Positions 52,626-62,774 of a stretch of DNA of 64,000 nucleotides are shown here, in pieces. Every line of letters starts with the position of its first letter. Position 1 is the stretch's first letter. Origin of the DNA: Catellatospora sichuanensis (GTDB lineage: Bacteria; Actinomycetota; Actinomycetes; Mycobacteriales; Micromonosporaceae). The stretch spans positions 38,922 to 102,921 of the forward strand of contig NZ_ML660184.1 in assembly GCF_007483665.1 (NCBI RefSeq), written 5' to 3'. The position numbers and the translations under genes are program-made. The notes below the pieces were generated by a model that saw only the letters and a list, made by a program, of their open reading frames with translations, was not told where the DNA came from and did no database searches.

Positions 52626-53633
52626 ATGTCGACCAGCTCAGTATCGGTACTCGACCGCGCCCGCACCCGTGTCCTCGCCGAGGGACAAGGCCTCGAGGAG
52701 GCCGACATTCTCGAGGTGCTCCGGCTGCCCGACTCCGACATCCCCGCCGCGCTCCAGCTGGCCCACGAGGTCCGCATGCGCTGGTGCGGCCCCGAGGTCG
52801 AGGTCGAGGGCATCGTCTCGCTGAAGACCGGCGGCTGCCCCGAGGACTGCCACTTCTGCTCGCAGTCCGGGCTGTTCTCCTCCCCCGTACGCTCCGTATG
52901 GCTGGACATCCCGTCGCTGGTGAAGGCCGCCCAGCAGACCGCGGCCACCGGCGCGAGCGAGTTCTGCATCGTGGCGGCCGTACGCGGCCCGGACGCCAAG
53001 CTCATGCAGCAGATGCGTGACGGCGTCAAGGCGATCAAGGAGGCCGTCGACATCAACGTCGCGGCGAGCCTCGGCATGCTGAGCCAGGAGCAGGTCGACG
53101 ACCTGGTGGACATGGGCGTGCACCGCTACAACCACAACCTGGAGACCTGCCGGTCCTACTTCCCGAACGTGGTCACCACGCACTCGTGGGAGGAGCGCTG
53201 GGGCACCTTGAAGATGGTGCGCGACTCCGGCATGGAGGTCTGCTGCGGCGGCATCATCGGCCTCGGCGAGACCCTCGAACAGCGCGCCGAGTTCGCCGCG
53301 CAGCTCGCCGAGCTGCAGCCCGACGAGGTGCCGCTGAACTTCCTCAACCCGCGGCCGGGCACGCCGCTGGGCGACCAGCCGCTGATGGACCCCAAGGACG
53401 CGCTGCGCGCCATCGCCGCGTTCCGGCTCGCGCTGCCGCGCACCATCCTGCGGTACGCCGGTGGTCGCGAGCTGACCCTCGGCGACCTGGGCACCCGTGA
53501 GGGCCTGCTCGGCGGCATCAACGCGGTGATCGTCGGCAACTACCTGACCACCCTGGGGCGCCCCGCGACCTCGGACCTTGAGCTGCTGGCCGAGCTCAAG
53601 ATGCCGGTCAAGGCGCTGTCCGCGACGCTGTGA
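52626..53633 (+). CDS. bioB: Biotin synthase
   Basis: 335 residues. A radical-SAM enzyme that inserts sulfur into dethiobiotin. The SAM cluster is bound by [16 protein letters not shown] (CxxxCxxC); [23 protein letters not shown] and [16 protein letters not shown] follow as in known BioB proteins. Length and motifs are complete. It is followed, with a 4-base GTGA overlap, by a small BsaP-like gene, which is the arrangement known from mycobacteria and other actinobacteria. Confidence 0.95.
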   Translation: MSTSSVSVLDRARTRVLAEGQGLEEADILEVLRLPDSDIPAALQLAHEVRMRWCGPEVEVEGIVSLKTGGCPEDCHFCSQSGLFSSPVRSVWLDIPSLVKAAQQTAATGASEFCIVAAVRGPDAKLMQQMRDGVKAIKEAVDINVAASLGMLSQEQVDDLVDMGVHRYNHNLETCRSYFPNVVTTHSWEERWGTLKMVRDSGMEVCCGGIIGLGETLEQRAEFAAQLAELQPDEVPLNFLNPRPGTPLGDQPLMDPKDALRAIAAFRLALPRTILRYAGGRELTLGDLGTREGLLGGINAVIVGNYLTTLGRPATSDLELLAELKMPVKALSATL

Positions 53634-53830
53634 GGCCGGCCGTGGAGACGACGTACTGCGACCGCTGCGGCGAACCGGCCGACGGGGATGGCCACGACGG
53701 CTGCCAGGCCGCCCGCGAGCTGGAGCCGCCACGCTTCTGCACGCACTGCCGCCGCCGGATGAAGGTCCAGGTCGTGCCCACCGGCTGGACCGCGACCTGC
53801 GTCGAGCACGGCACCCTGACCGACCGCTGA
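53630..53830 (+). CDS. bsaP: Biotin synthase auxiliary protein, BsaP-like
   Basis: 66 residues with two CxxC knuckles ([13 protein letters not shown] and [12 protein letters not shown]), further Cys residues at DGCQ and TCVEHG, and a C-terminal HGTLTDR. It matches the small protein encoded after bioB in mycobacteria, where it has been shown to be needed for biotin synthase activity. Here the GTG start overlaps the bioB stop, fixing co-expression. An internal GTG (VETTYC) is an alternative start. Assignment rests on position, size and Cys pattern. Confidence 0.82.
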   Translation: MRPAVETTYCDRCGEPADGDGHDGCQAARELEPPRFCTHCRRRMKVQVVPTGWTATCVEHGTLTDR

Positions 53831-53865
53831 CCACCGACCGCGCACCTCGCCGCCGGTCCCGCCCC

Positions 53866-53935
53866 CTGGCCGCAACTCGCAGAGAGTTGCGGCCAGCGCG
53901 CATCCCGGACGGCGCGACTCTTCAAGAGTTGCGCC
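53866..53935. terminator. Double hairpin after bioB-bsaP
   Basis: CTGGCCGCAACTC / GAGTTGCGGCCAG (53866-53896, perfect 13 bp, 5-base loop), then GGCGCGACTCTT / AAGAGTTGCGCC (53911-53935). It lies between convergent genes. Confidence 0.8.
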
Positions 53936-53970
53936 AGCGGGGGCGCTCGGGGGCGTCAGGGCGCAGGACG

Positions 53971-54918
53971 TCAGGGCAGGGGTGTGGCCGGAGCCGGCGA
54001 CGGTGGCGGGGGCGGCGCGTCGGGCAGTGCGATGAGGGTGTAGCGGGCCTTCAACCAGGGCAGCAGCGTCCGGTACGCGACGATGGTGTCGGGTTTGCCG
54101 TTGTCGTGCGAGAGCACGATCGAGCCGGGGCGCACGTCCCGCTCCACCGCCGCGATGATGTGGTTCACCATCGCCGTGCCCTTGCCGAACTTGGCGCTCT
54201 CCCAGTCCCGCGGGTCCACGTGCCAGTAGATCGACTCCATGCCCAGGTCGGAAGCGATCTTCACCAGCTTGGTGGTGAAGTTGCCGCCGGGGGCACGGAA
54301 GTAGGCGACCCGGGCGCCGGGGGCGGCCCGCAGGATCATCTTGTTGGTGTTGTCCAGGTCCTTGCGGATGTATGCGTCATCCCGCTTGGCCAGGTCGAAC
54401 AGGTGCTGCCAGGAGTGGTTGCACAGGGTGTGCCCCTCGGCGGCGATCCGGGCGATCATCTCTGGGTTGTCCCGGGCCCGGAAGCCGACGACGCAGAAGG
54501 TGGCCTTCACGCCACACTGCTTCAGCGCGTCGAGGATCTTGGGGGTGTTGATCGGGTCCGGCCCGTCGTCGAAGGTCAGCGCCACCGCCTGAGAGCCGGT
54601 CCGCACCACCGAGCCGCCGGGGCCCGTGCCGCTCGCGACGGGCCGGGTCTGCGCGATCTTGCCGGTGCAGCTGATCGGCTTGCCCGTTGTCACCGGCGGG
54701 GCCGGCTTGGGCGTCGGCGGGGCCGGGGTCACCGACGGGGCCGCCGTCGGAGAGGCACTCGGCGTCGCGAAGGACGGCGACGGGGCCGCCGTGGGAGTCA
54801 CCGCGGGGGCGGGCGACGGGGTCGGGGTGGTGCCACCGGCCGCAGGTTCGGAGGGGGAGGCGCAGGCCGCGAGCGCGATCTGGACGAACACAGCGACAAC
54901 CGCGATGCGTCGTTGCAT
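53971..54918 (-). CDS. Polysaccharide deacetylase lipoprotein (NodB domain)
   Basis: 315 residues. The signal ends in the lipobox IALAAC, and a Pro/Thr/Ser-rich spacer of about 60 residues lifts the domain from the membrane. The NodB domain has motif 1 TFDDGPD (catalytic and metal Asp), motif 2 HSWQH (metal His), motif 3 FRAPGGN, motif 4 DPRDW and motif 5 VLSHD. It deacetylates N-acetylated wall or extracellular glycans. The start is ATG 54918. It is a single gene, not linked to the bio genes. Confidence 0.91.
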   Translation of the reverse strand: MQRRIAVVAVFVQIALAACASPSEPAAGGTTPTPSPAPAVTPTAAPSPSFATPSASPTAAPSVTPAPPTPKPAPPVTTGKPISCTGKIAQTRPVASGTGPGGSVVRTGSQAVALTFDDGPDPINTPKILDALKQCGVKATFCVVGFRARDNPEMIARIAAEGHTLCNHSWQHLFDLAKRDDAYIRKDLDNTNKMILRAAPGARVAYFRAPGGNFTTKLVKIASDLGMESIYWHVDPRDWESAKFGKGTAMVNHIIAAVERDVRPGSIVLSHDNGKPDTIVAYRTLLPWLKARYTLIALPDAPPPPPSPAPATPLP

Positions 54919-55105
54919 GCGAACTCCTGGGGGGAGGGGGTTCAGCGTTCACCGACCATAGTCCATCCCCGCCCCCGATCGCAGCCTTCGCCAAGATCGA
55001 TACTCGGCCATCGGGGCCCGGTGGTCCGCCGACAGCCTCATCACGCCTTGCGAGATAACTGCAGGTCAGCGCCTATCGGCATCTCGCGGCGGTGAACCGG
55101 TGCTT

Positions 55106-55157
55106 CGGATCTTGTGCACTTCGTGCTGCTGGAGCGACACGAAGTGCACAAGATCCG
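55106..55157. repeat. Family 5 long inverted repeat
   Basis: Perfect 20-bp arms (CGGATCTTGTGCACTTCGTG and complement) with a 12-base loop, 17 bases past the nitric oxide synthase stop. The arm contains the GTGCAC palindrome. It is a likely terminator; no second copy is in the window. Confidence 0.8.
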
Positions 55158-55173
55158 GGGCTGGTGACGCGGC

Positions 55174-56628
55174 TCAACCGAGGAGGCGGCGCAGTCCGCG
55201 CTTGCGGGCCGGCACCGGCTCGGCGGTGATCGGCGCGGGCGCGGGCCCGGCCGGGATCGGCACGGTCGCCTCCGGATCGGCGTACGCCGGACTCGGGTCG
55301 ACATCCGGGCTGAAGTCCTGGTCGGCGGGCAGCAGCTCCGGTACCGGGTCGGGCATGGGCCCGCTCCGGCCGGTGATCGGGCACACCGCGGCCGCCGGGT
55401 CGGCGGGGGTACGCCGTTCCGGCGAGGTGCGCTGGGCCGGCACGGTCACCTGCGGCAACCCGGTCAGCGACAGCTGCTGCGCGGACCGGTCGAGGTAGAA
55501 GTTCGGCCGCTGGTCGGCCTCGGTGTAGTAGCGGTGGAACACCGGGGTGAGCCCGCCCGAGATGGGCGGCACGATCCAGGTCCAGTCCGCCGGGGTGTCC
55601 CGGCCCGCGCGGCGCTCGCGCTCGACGTGGGTCAGAAACAGGCGCGACTCGCTGTGGTGGTCGGTGACGCGGACCCCGGCGCGCTCGAAGGACCACAGCA
55701 CCGCGCGGTTCAGCTCCACCAGCGCCCGGTCCCGCCACAGCGTGGACTCGCTGCTGGTGTCCAAGCCCAGCCGCGCCGCGACCACCGGGATCTGGTTGTA
55801 CCGGTGGGCGTCGGCGAGGTTGCGGGCGCCGATCTCGGTGCCCATGTACCAGCCCGAGAACGGGGCCAGCGGGTAGTCGACCCCGCCGATGGACAGCCGC
55901 AAGTTGGCGATCGCGGGCACCGCGTGCCAGCGCAGGCCGAGCTCGGCGAACCAGCCGAACTCCGGGTGCGCCAACGGCACCTCCAGCACCGCCGATTCGG
56001 GCAGTTCGTAGAGCCGGGGCTCACCGTCGCCGGTCTGCAGCACGATCGGCAGCAGGTCGAACGCGCTGCCCTTGCCGGTCCAGCCGAGCTTCGTGACCGC
56101 AGAGGTGAACTGCTCGTACTGCGGGTCGCCGGTCATGCCGTCGTCGCCGCGGTAGCCGGCGTACCGGATGAGCTGGTCGTTCCACAGGCGGGTGACCGGG
56201 CGGCCCGGCACCGCCTGGCCGAAGATCGAGATGACTGCCCGCAGCTTGCCCCGGTTGTGCCCCTCGCCCGTGGCCATGTGCAGGTGGCTGACGAGGTCGT
56301 CGAAGATCTGGTCAGGCACGCGGTGCTGACGCCGGTCGAGCACCGTCAGGCTGCGCCAGTACACCCGGCCGATGCATCGGCTGGCGTTGCGCCACGCCAT
56401 CCGGGCGCCGTGGACCAGCTCGGCGTGGGTGTGCGTGTAGGTCCCCAGCGCGGCGATCTGTTCGCGCACCACGGCGAGCCGCGGCTCGACCGGGCCGAGC
56501 TTCGGCAGCTCGGCGTAGCAGGCACGCAGGAACTCCTCGGCCTCGGCGAAGTCGACCGGCCGATCCGGGTGCCAGTCGGTCAACGGAGCGTCACGGTATC
56601 CCGGCGGAGCTGTGTGAGGGGCGGTCAT
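55174..56628 (-). CDS. nos: Bacterial nitric oxide synthase oxygenase with a long C-terminal tail
   Basis: 484 residues; oxygenase domain about 1-385. The heme-thiolate Cys is C85 in MAWRNASRCIGRVYW; the arginine-binding Glu is in FSGWYMGTEIGARNLAD (about 265); the pterin/dimer region WTWIVPPISGGLTPVFH and the end RPNFYLDRS are present. It makes NO and citrulline from arginine, using general cellular reductases because no reductase domain is fused. The last ~100 residues are Pro/Ala/Asp-rich, contain one Cys (AAVCPITG) and end in basic RKRGLRRLLG; bacterial NOS proteins usually stop before this. I use ATG 56628 (MTAPHTAPPG); upstream codons fall in an operator-like palindrome. Confidence 0.93.
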   Translation of the reverse strand: MTAPHTAPPGYRDAPLTDWHPDRPVDFAEAEEFLRACYAELPKLGPVEPRLAVVREQIAALGTYTHTHAELVHGARMAWRNASRCIGRVYWRSLTVLDRRQHRVPDQIFDDLVSHLHMATGEGHNRGKLRAVISIFGQAVPGRPVTRLWNDQLIRYAGYRGDDGMTGDPQYEQFTSAVTKLGWTGKGSAFDLLPIVLQTGDGEPRLYELPESAVLEVPLAHPEFGWFAELGLRWHAVPAIANLRLSIGGVDYPLAPFSGWYMGTEIGARNLADAHRYNQIPVVAARLGLDTSSESTLWRDRALVELNRAVLWSFERAGVRVTDHHSESRLFLTHVERERRAGRDTPADWTWIVPPISGGLTPVFHRYYTEADQRPNFYLDRSAQQLSLTGLPQVTVPAQRTSPERRTPADPAAAVCPITGRSGPMPDPVPELLPADQDFSPDVDPSPAYADPEATVPIPAGPAPAPITAEPVPARKRGLRRLLG

Positions 56629-56661
56629 GAGTGAAATGGTGTGACGACCGCAAGTATGGCT

Positions 56662-56680
56662 ATCGCACAATGTGTGCGAT
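56662..56680. promoter_or_regulatory. Palindrome upstream of the nitric oxide synthase gene
   Basis: ATCGCACA-ATG-TGTGCGAT, perfect 8-bp arms, 34-52 bases before the NOS start codon; a likely repressor or activator site of unknown family. Confidence 0.55.
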
Positions 56681-56714
56681 CGCCTACCTACGGTCGATCA
56701 CGTCACCCACCAGG

Positions 56715-57827
56715 TCACACGGCCGCACGCAGTTCAGACACCGCGATCGTGGCGCTGATGAGGGTGCCGTCACGATCCGTCCGGGTCGGGTGCGGCAGCC
56801 GTTTCATCGTCCGCAGCATCGCGTCGTTGTCGCAGTGCGTGTGCAGGGTGACCGACCGGAAGCCGGCCGGACCCGCCAGCGTCAGCAGCCGTCGCAGCAG
56901 CGCCGTGCCGATGCCCCGCCGCTGCCAGCCGTCCTCGACCAGCAGCGCCACCTCGGCGGTCTCGCCCTCGCCGATCAGGTTCGCCACGGCCACGATGCGG
57001 CTGCCGGCGGTGCCCGGCACCGGCTCCGGTGGGAAGTCGTCGGTGGTCTGCCGTCCAGGCAGACCACCGGGAAGCGCCACTGGCGAAGTCTCCGCGACCA
57101 GCGTGCAGCCGCGGGCCGGGGTCAGCAGGCGCGACAGCCGGCCGCGGCTCGGGCCGCGGGTCCCGGCGAGGTAACGCATGAACAGGCTGCGGTCGCCGCA
57201 GCGGGCGTGCATCTCGTCCACCGCCGACACGTCCGCCGAACCGGCCGGGCGGAACGCGACCTCGGTGCCGTCGGGCAGCAGCGCGACCGCGTTGGCCAGC
57301 CGCCGGGTCAGCGCCGCCCGCGCGACCTCGACCAGCGCCTGCGCGCGGGCGAACTCGGCCGGGGTGAAGGCCGGGGCGAGCCGGGTCACGACCAGCACAC
57401 CGTTGTCGGTGAACGGGTCCGCCAGGCGCATCGTGGTGTCGGAGTGGCCGGTGACGGTCGCGCCGCCCTGCTCCCGACGGACCAGGCTGCCGCCGAGCAG
57501 CCCGGACAGCGCGCCGTGCAGGCCGTCGGGATCGGCGGCGAGCCGCGCGGCCAGGCCCAGCGCCTGCGTCGGGGGATCGATCAGCCCGTACACGTCGGTG
57601 CGGCTGACCCAGGCGTCGCGCCCGCGGCCTCGTTCGATCGCGGCGACCAGCTCGTCCTCGGACAGCGCGTCGGGCGCGTCCACCAGGAAATCGTCGACGG
57701 CACCGGCCTCGGTGGTGTGCACCTGCACCGCGAGTATGTTGACCGACCGGAGGGCGAGGCTCGCCGTCAGCACCGCCAGGAACCCAGGACGATCGTCGAC
57801 GGTCGCCCTCACTCGCCACAACGCCAT
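56715..57827 (-). CDS. ACT-domain and GNAT-acetyltransferase fusion protein
   Basis: 370 residues. Residues 1-75 form an ACT-like ligand domain (ALWRVRATVDDRPGFLAVLTASLALRSVNILAVQVHTT). A middle region follows, then a C-terminal GNAT fold with the acetyl-CoA loop VEDGWQRRGIGTALLRRLL. ACT-GNAT fusions in actinomycetes include amino-acid-sensing lysine acetyltransferases, which acetylate metabolic enzymes on ligand binding; that role is inference here. I start at ATG 57827, with GGAG seven bases upstream. It has a second ACT protein upstream on the same strand. Confidence 0.8.
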   Translation of the reverse strand: MALWRVRATVDDRPGFLAVLTASLALRSVNILAVQVHTTEAGAVDDFLVDAPDALSEDELVAAIERGRGRDAWVSRTDVYGLIDPPTQALGLAARLAADPDGLHGALSGLLGGSLVRREQGGATVTGHSDTTMRLADPFTDNGVLVVTRLAPAFTPAEFARAQALVEVARAALTRRLANAVALLPDGTEVAFRPAGSADVSAVDEMHARCGDRSLFMRYLAGTRGPSRGRLSRLLTPARGCTLVAETSPVALPGGLPGRQTTDDFPPEPVPGTAGSRIVAVANLIGEGETAEVALLVEDGWQRRGIGTALLRRLLTLAGPAGFRSVTLHTHCDNDAMLRTMKRLPHPTRTDRDGTLISATIAVSELRAAV

Positions 57828-57995
57828 GACCTGCTCCGATTCTTGCGGCGGCACTACCTGCCGGTGGACGCTCCTCCATGATGAGGGCGGTCACCGACAG
57901 GATTCAGGGTGCGCCTGCCGTGTTTCGCGTCGGTTACACGGCCTTGTCAAGATCTCGCTATGCCCGAGGTCACACGGCAGGAGAGATTGCCCAGG

Positions 57996-58787
57996 TCAGA
58001 CCGCTGATGCGGGCTCCTCCGAGGAACGCTGCGACTCCCGCTGGGCGGGTGCCTTCGCCGCGTCGAGCCGGTCGCCGACGATCGCCGCGGCGGCCCGCAC
58101 CAGCTGTGCCACCCGGTCGACCTCGGTCGCATGGAACGCCGCCACCGGCAGCTCCGCGTCTGCCGACCGTGCCACCACCAGCACCAGGCCCGCCCGTCCG
58201 AACGGCGCGAGCGCATACCGCGTGCCGTCGGCGCCGGTGATCGCGCGCGCTCGCAGCGGCGTGACCTCGGGCAACTGAAGCTGATCCGGCGCGCGCCAGC
58301 TCGCGTACACCACCGGGGGCACCGGGCGCTTGCGCGCCGCACCCAACACGGCCATGTCGTCGGCGCCGTGCCGTGCGTCGATGCCCACGGAGCCGCGGGC
58401 GGCCCAGTCGGCCGGCACCCGCAGGGCCATCGCCCAGTCCGCGGCCAGCAGCGCCGGCACCGTGTCCACCAGGGTGGCCAGGCCTTCGTTCGGGTTCGAG
58501 GCGACCTGGGTGAGCAGCTCGGCATCGAAGGCACCGGCGACCGGCGCGCCGATCGCCCGCCAGACCCCGTCCACCCGCACCCCCGGCATCGCACCCAGAC
58601 CCGCGCGCAGCCGTTCGACACCGGCCCCGCCGGGCCACACCACGGTGAAGTCGTCGATGGCCCGGCCGCCGAGGCGCTCGAGCACGACCACCTGGACGAT
58701 GTCCGCGCCGGCCACGCCCAGAGTCCGGGCCACCTGCCCCAGCGAGCCGGGACGATCGGGCAGGGCGACTCTGACCCTCAGCAGCAT
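57996..58787 (-). CDS. ACT-domain protein of unknown function
   Basis: 263 residues. The N-terminal ACT domain (LLRVRVALPDRPGSLGQVARTLGVAGADIVQVVVLERL) resembles that of the neighbouring acetyltransferase. The rest looks like a degenerate GAF-like sensor domain (ALAPFGRAGLVLVVARSADAELPVAAFHATEVDRVAQLV), which is a weak call. The start ATG 58787 has GAGAGGAG at about 5 bases. The 168 bases to the next gene show no strong hairpin. A regulatory partner for the ACT-GNAT protein is plausible but unproven. Confidence 0.72.
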   Translation of the reverse strand: MLLRVRVALPDRPGSLGQVARTLGVAGADIVQVVVLERLGGRAIDDFTVVWPGGAGVERLRAGLGAMPGVRVDGVWRAIGAPVAGAFDAELLTQVASNPNEGLATLVDTVPALLAADWAMALRVPADWAARGSVGIDARHGADDMAVLGAARKRPVPPVVYASWRAPDQLQLPEVTPLRARAITGADGTRYALAPFGRAGLVLVVARSADAELPVAAFHATEVDRVAQLVRAAAAIVGDRLDAAKAPAQRESQRSSEEPASAV

Positions 58788-59360
58788 GGCGGCTCCTCTC
58801 CACGACGGCACGCAGGCTTGTGCCGGAACTCTGCCCGACCTTGCCCTATTACCGTTTCGTACGCATTGCAGCGCCGTATCCGCGGGAAACAATCTCCACC
58901 GCATACCCGCAGGTCAGCGCCCGCCTTCACCGGTCCGGCGCCGCCATTGCCGCCACCCGGGCCTACCCATGATCGCCGATCACCGGCGAATGGTGCGGTA
59001 ACACCACACCCCTAGCTCCACACACAACGACCATGTTGAATGAGATGCACCGCCCCACAAGGGGCGGATTCATATCCTCCACGCCCACCCGGACCGCCGT
59101 CAACGCGTGTCCACCACGCGGACGACGAATGAATTCCCACCGCGCCCACCAAGGGCCGTGCCCCCAACGCGTTCGGCCGCCGACGTCACGCGCCACCAAG
59201 GAGGTAAGCGAAGCGAAGCCGACGACTGGCGCGTGACGTCGGCTGAGAGGCCGAACGCCGCGCCCGCCGAAGGCGGGTGCCAGCAGCACAGCGAAGCCGA
59301 CGACTGGCGCGTGACGCCGGCTGAGAGGCCGAACGCCGCAGCCGCGGAGGCGGCTGCCAG
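58788..59360. other. 573-base non-coding region with cruciform and direct repeats
   Basis: No convincing gene. A hairpin CCGCCCC-ACAA-GGGGCGG lies at 59050-59067. A large stem joins 59169-59194 to 59228-59258 (10 + 16 paired bases with a 5-base bulge), and a 78-base unit starting GCGAAGCCGACGACTGGCGC (59213-59290) is repeated at 59291-59360. The last unit abuts the LacI stop. Confidence 0.6.
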
Positions 59361-60383
59361 CTATGCAGAGTTGCGGTGGACCAGGTGGGTGTCGAGCAGG
59401 ACGTGGCTGGGCTGGTCCTCGCCGCGGATGCGGCTGAGCAGCAGCCGGACCATGTGCCGGCCCATGTCCTCGACGGGCTGGTAGACGGTGGTCAGCGGCG
59501 GGTCGGTCTGCCGGGCGACGGGCGAGTCCTCGAACCCGATCACGGCGACGTCCTCGGGGATGCGGCGGCCGTTGTCGCGCAGGGCGCGCACCGCACCGGC
59601 GGCCATCAGGTCGGAGGCGACGAAGACCGCGTCCAGGTCGGGGCGGCGGGCCAGCAGGCGGCGCATGGCGTCGACGCCGCTGTACTCGCTGAAGTCACCG
59701 AACTCGATGAGCGGCTCGACGGCGGCGTTCTGCACGGCGGCGCGGTAGCCGACGAGGCGGTCGACGCCGACGCCGAGGTCCTGCGGGCCGGCGATGGTGG
59801 CGACCCGCTTGCGGCCGGAGGCCAGCAGGTATTCGACGGCGGCGCGGGCCCCGTTGACGTTGTCCATGTCGACGTACGAGATCTGCGGGTCGACGTTGAC
59901 GGGGCGGCCGCCGAGCACGGTGGGCAGGCCGCGCTGGCGCAGCAGCTGCGGCAGCGGGTCGGATTCGTGCAGCATGACCAGCAGTACGCCGTCGACGTGC
60001 TGGCTGGTGAGGTGGTTCTCGATGCGCTGGCGCTCGCCCTGGGTCTGCGCCATGGCCAGCCACAGCTGCAGCGACGTGTCGGCCAGCGCGGAGCTGATGC
60101 CGCGCACGATGCCGGCGAAGAACGGCTCGGTGAAGACGCGTTCCTGCGACTCGGACACGACCAGGGCGACGGAGTCGGTGCGCTGGGTGACCAGGGCGCG
60201 GGCGGCGCGGTTGGGCACGTAGCCCAGTTCCTTGATCGCCTCCTGGACGGCCGACCGGGCCTCCGGGCTGACCTGGGGTGAGCCGTTGACGACACGCGAC
60301 ACGGTGCCCCGGCCCACGCCGGCGAGCGCGGCCACCTCGTCAAGCGTGGGCCGCCCCGCAGACCTGGTGCGCTGCGTCGTCAT
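59361..60383 (-). CDS. LacI family regulator of the beta-glucoside locus (CebR-like position)
   Basis: 340 residues. DNA-binding domain: RPTLDEVAALAGVGRGTVSRVVNGSPQVSPEARSAVQEAIKELGYVPNRAARAL; the effector domain ends GFEDSPVARQTDPPLTTVYQPVEDMGRHMVRLLLSRI. It follows the beta-glucosidase and permease genes on the same strand, as CebR accompanies the ceb operon in streptomycetes. AGGAG five bases before ATG 60383 sets the start. The CebR-type operator TGGGAGCGCTCCCA was not found in the window; the operon promoter should lie beyond the right edge. Confidence 0.88.
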   Translation of the reverse strand: MTTQRTRSAGRPTLDEVAALAGVGRGTVSRVVNGSPQVSPEARSAVQEAIKELGYVPNRAARALVTQRTDSVALVVSESQERVFTEPFFAGIVRGISSALADTSLQLWLAMAQTQGERQRIENHLTSQHVDGVLLVMLHESDPLPQLLRQRGLPTVLGGRPVNVDPQISYVDMDNVNGARAAVEYLLASGRKRVATIAGPQDLGVGVDRLVGYRAAVQNAAVEPLIEFGDFSEYSGVDAMRRLLARRPDLDAVFVASDLMAAGAVRALRDNGRRIPEDVAVIGFEDSPVARQTDPPLTTVYQPVEDMGRHMVRLLLSRIRGEDQPSHVLLDTHLVHRNSA

Positions 60384-60407
60384 CGATGCTCCTCGTTATA
60401 AGCAGGT

Positions 60408-60434
60408 CCGGGGCCGACCGGTGGCCGGCCCCGG
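60408..60434 (-). terminator. Hairpin between beta-glucosidase and LacI genes
   Basis: CCGGGGCCG / CGGCCCCGG with a 9-base loop, 14 bases past the beta-glucosidase stop. Confidence 0.75.
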
Positions 60435-60447
60435 CAATGCTGTGCCG

Positions 60448-61862
<1,415 letters not shown>

Positions 61863-61866
<4 letters not shown>

Positions 61867-62774
61867 GCTTTTACTGCACCTTCCATGATGCCGCCGATGA
61901 TCTGACGACCGAAGATTATGAAGATCACGAGCAACGGCACGACACTGAGCAGCGTACCCGCGAACACCTGGGAGTAGTCGTTGTAGTAACCCTGCGACAG
62001 GCGCTGCAGGGACAGCTGAACGGTCGGGTTCGTCGGATCACCCAGCGCGATCTGCGGCCAGAGGAACGAGTTCCACTGCTCCATGAAGGTGAACAGGCCC
62101 AGCACCGCGATGGCGGGACGCAACCCCGGCAGCACGACGTTCCAGTAGGTGCGGAAGGTGCTGCAGCCGTCCATGCGGGCGGCCTCGATGAGCTCGTCCG
62201 GCACGGCCTGGCTGGCGTACTGGCGCATCATGAACACGCCGAAGCCGCTGACCAGGAACGGCAGGATGATCGAGGGCAGCTTGTTGTGCAGGTCCCACTC
62301 GTACATCATCTGGTAGAGCGGCACGATGCCGAGCTGCGTCGGCACCATCATCGTGATCAGGATCGCCAGCATCATGCCGTTGCGGCCCTTGAACCGCAGC
62401 TTCGCGAAGGCGAAGCCGGCCAGCGACGAGAAGAACACCACGAACACGGTGATGACCGTCGCGACGATCGCGGAGTTCATCAGGCCGGTCATGAATGCGG
62501 CGCTCTCGTTGTTGACCAGGCGGTCGATGTTGCCGCCGATCTCGCCACCCGGGGTCACCGGGGGCGGGGTCTGCCCGATCGCGTCGTTGGTGCGCGTCGC
62601 GATGACGAACATGTAGTACAGCGGGAAGATCGACAGCGCCACCGCGGCCAGCAGCGTGATGTACGTGAGCGGGCTGGCCTGCCAGAGCCGCTCGGCGGCG
62701 CCCCCGCCCTTGCGGCGGCGACGCCGGTTCGGGGCGGGCGTGGTGCTGCCGGTCCGGACTGCGGTGGCGGTCAT
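61863..62774 (-). CDS. Sugar ABC transporter permease (CebG/MalG type)
   Basis: 303 residues. After a basic N-terminal tail ([11 protein letters not shown]) come six helices, with [39 protein letters not shown] and the EAA loop [31 protein letters not shown]. The start ATG 62774 overlaps the upstream stop as ATGA. Its neighbours (a GH1 glucosidase and a LacI regulator) match the streptomycete cellobiose operon, so cellobiose/cellotriose is the likely substrate. Confidence 0.91.

Noticed and set aside
58963..59289. Possible 108-residue protein in the gap before the LacI gene
   Set aside because: No domain, no ribosome site, and it runs through the cruciform and direct repeats.
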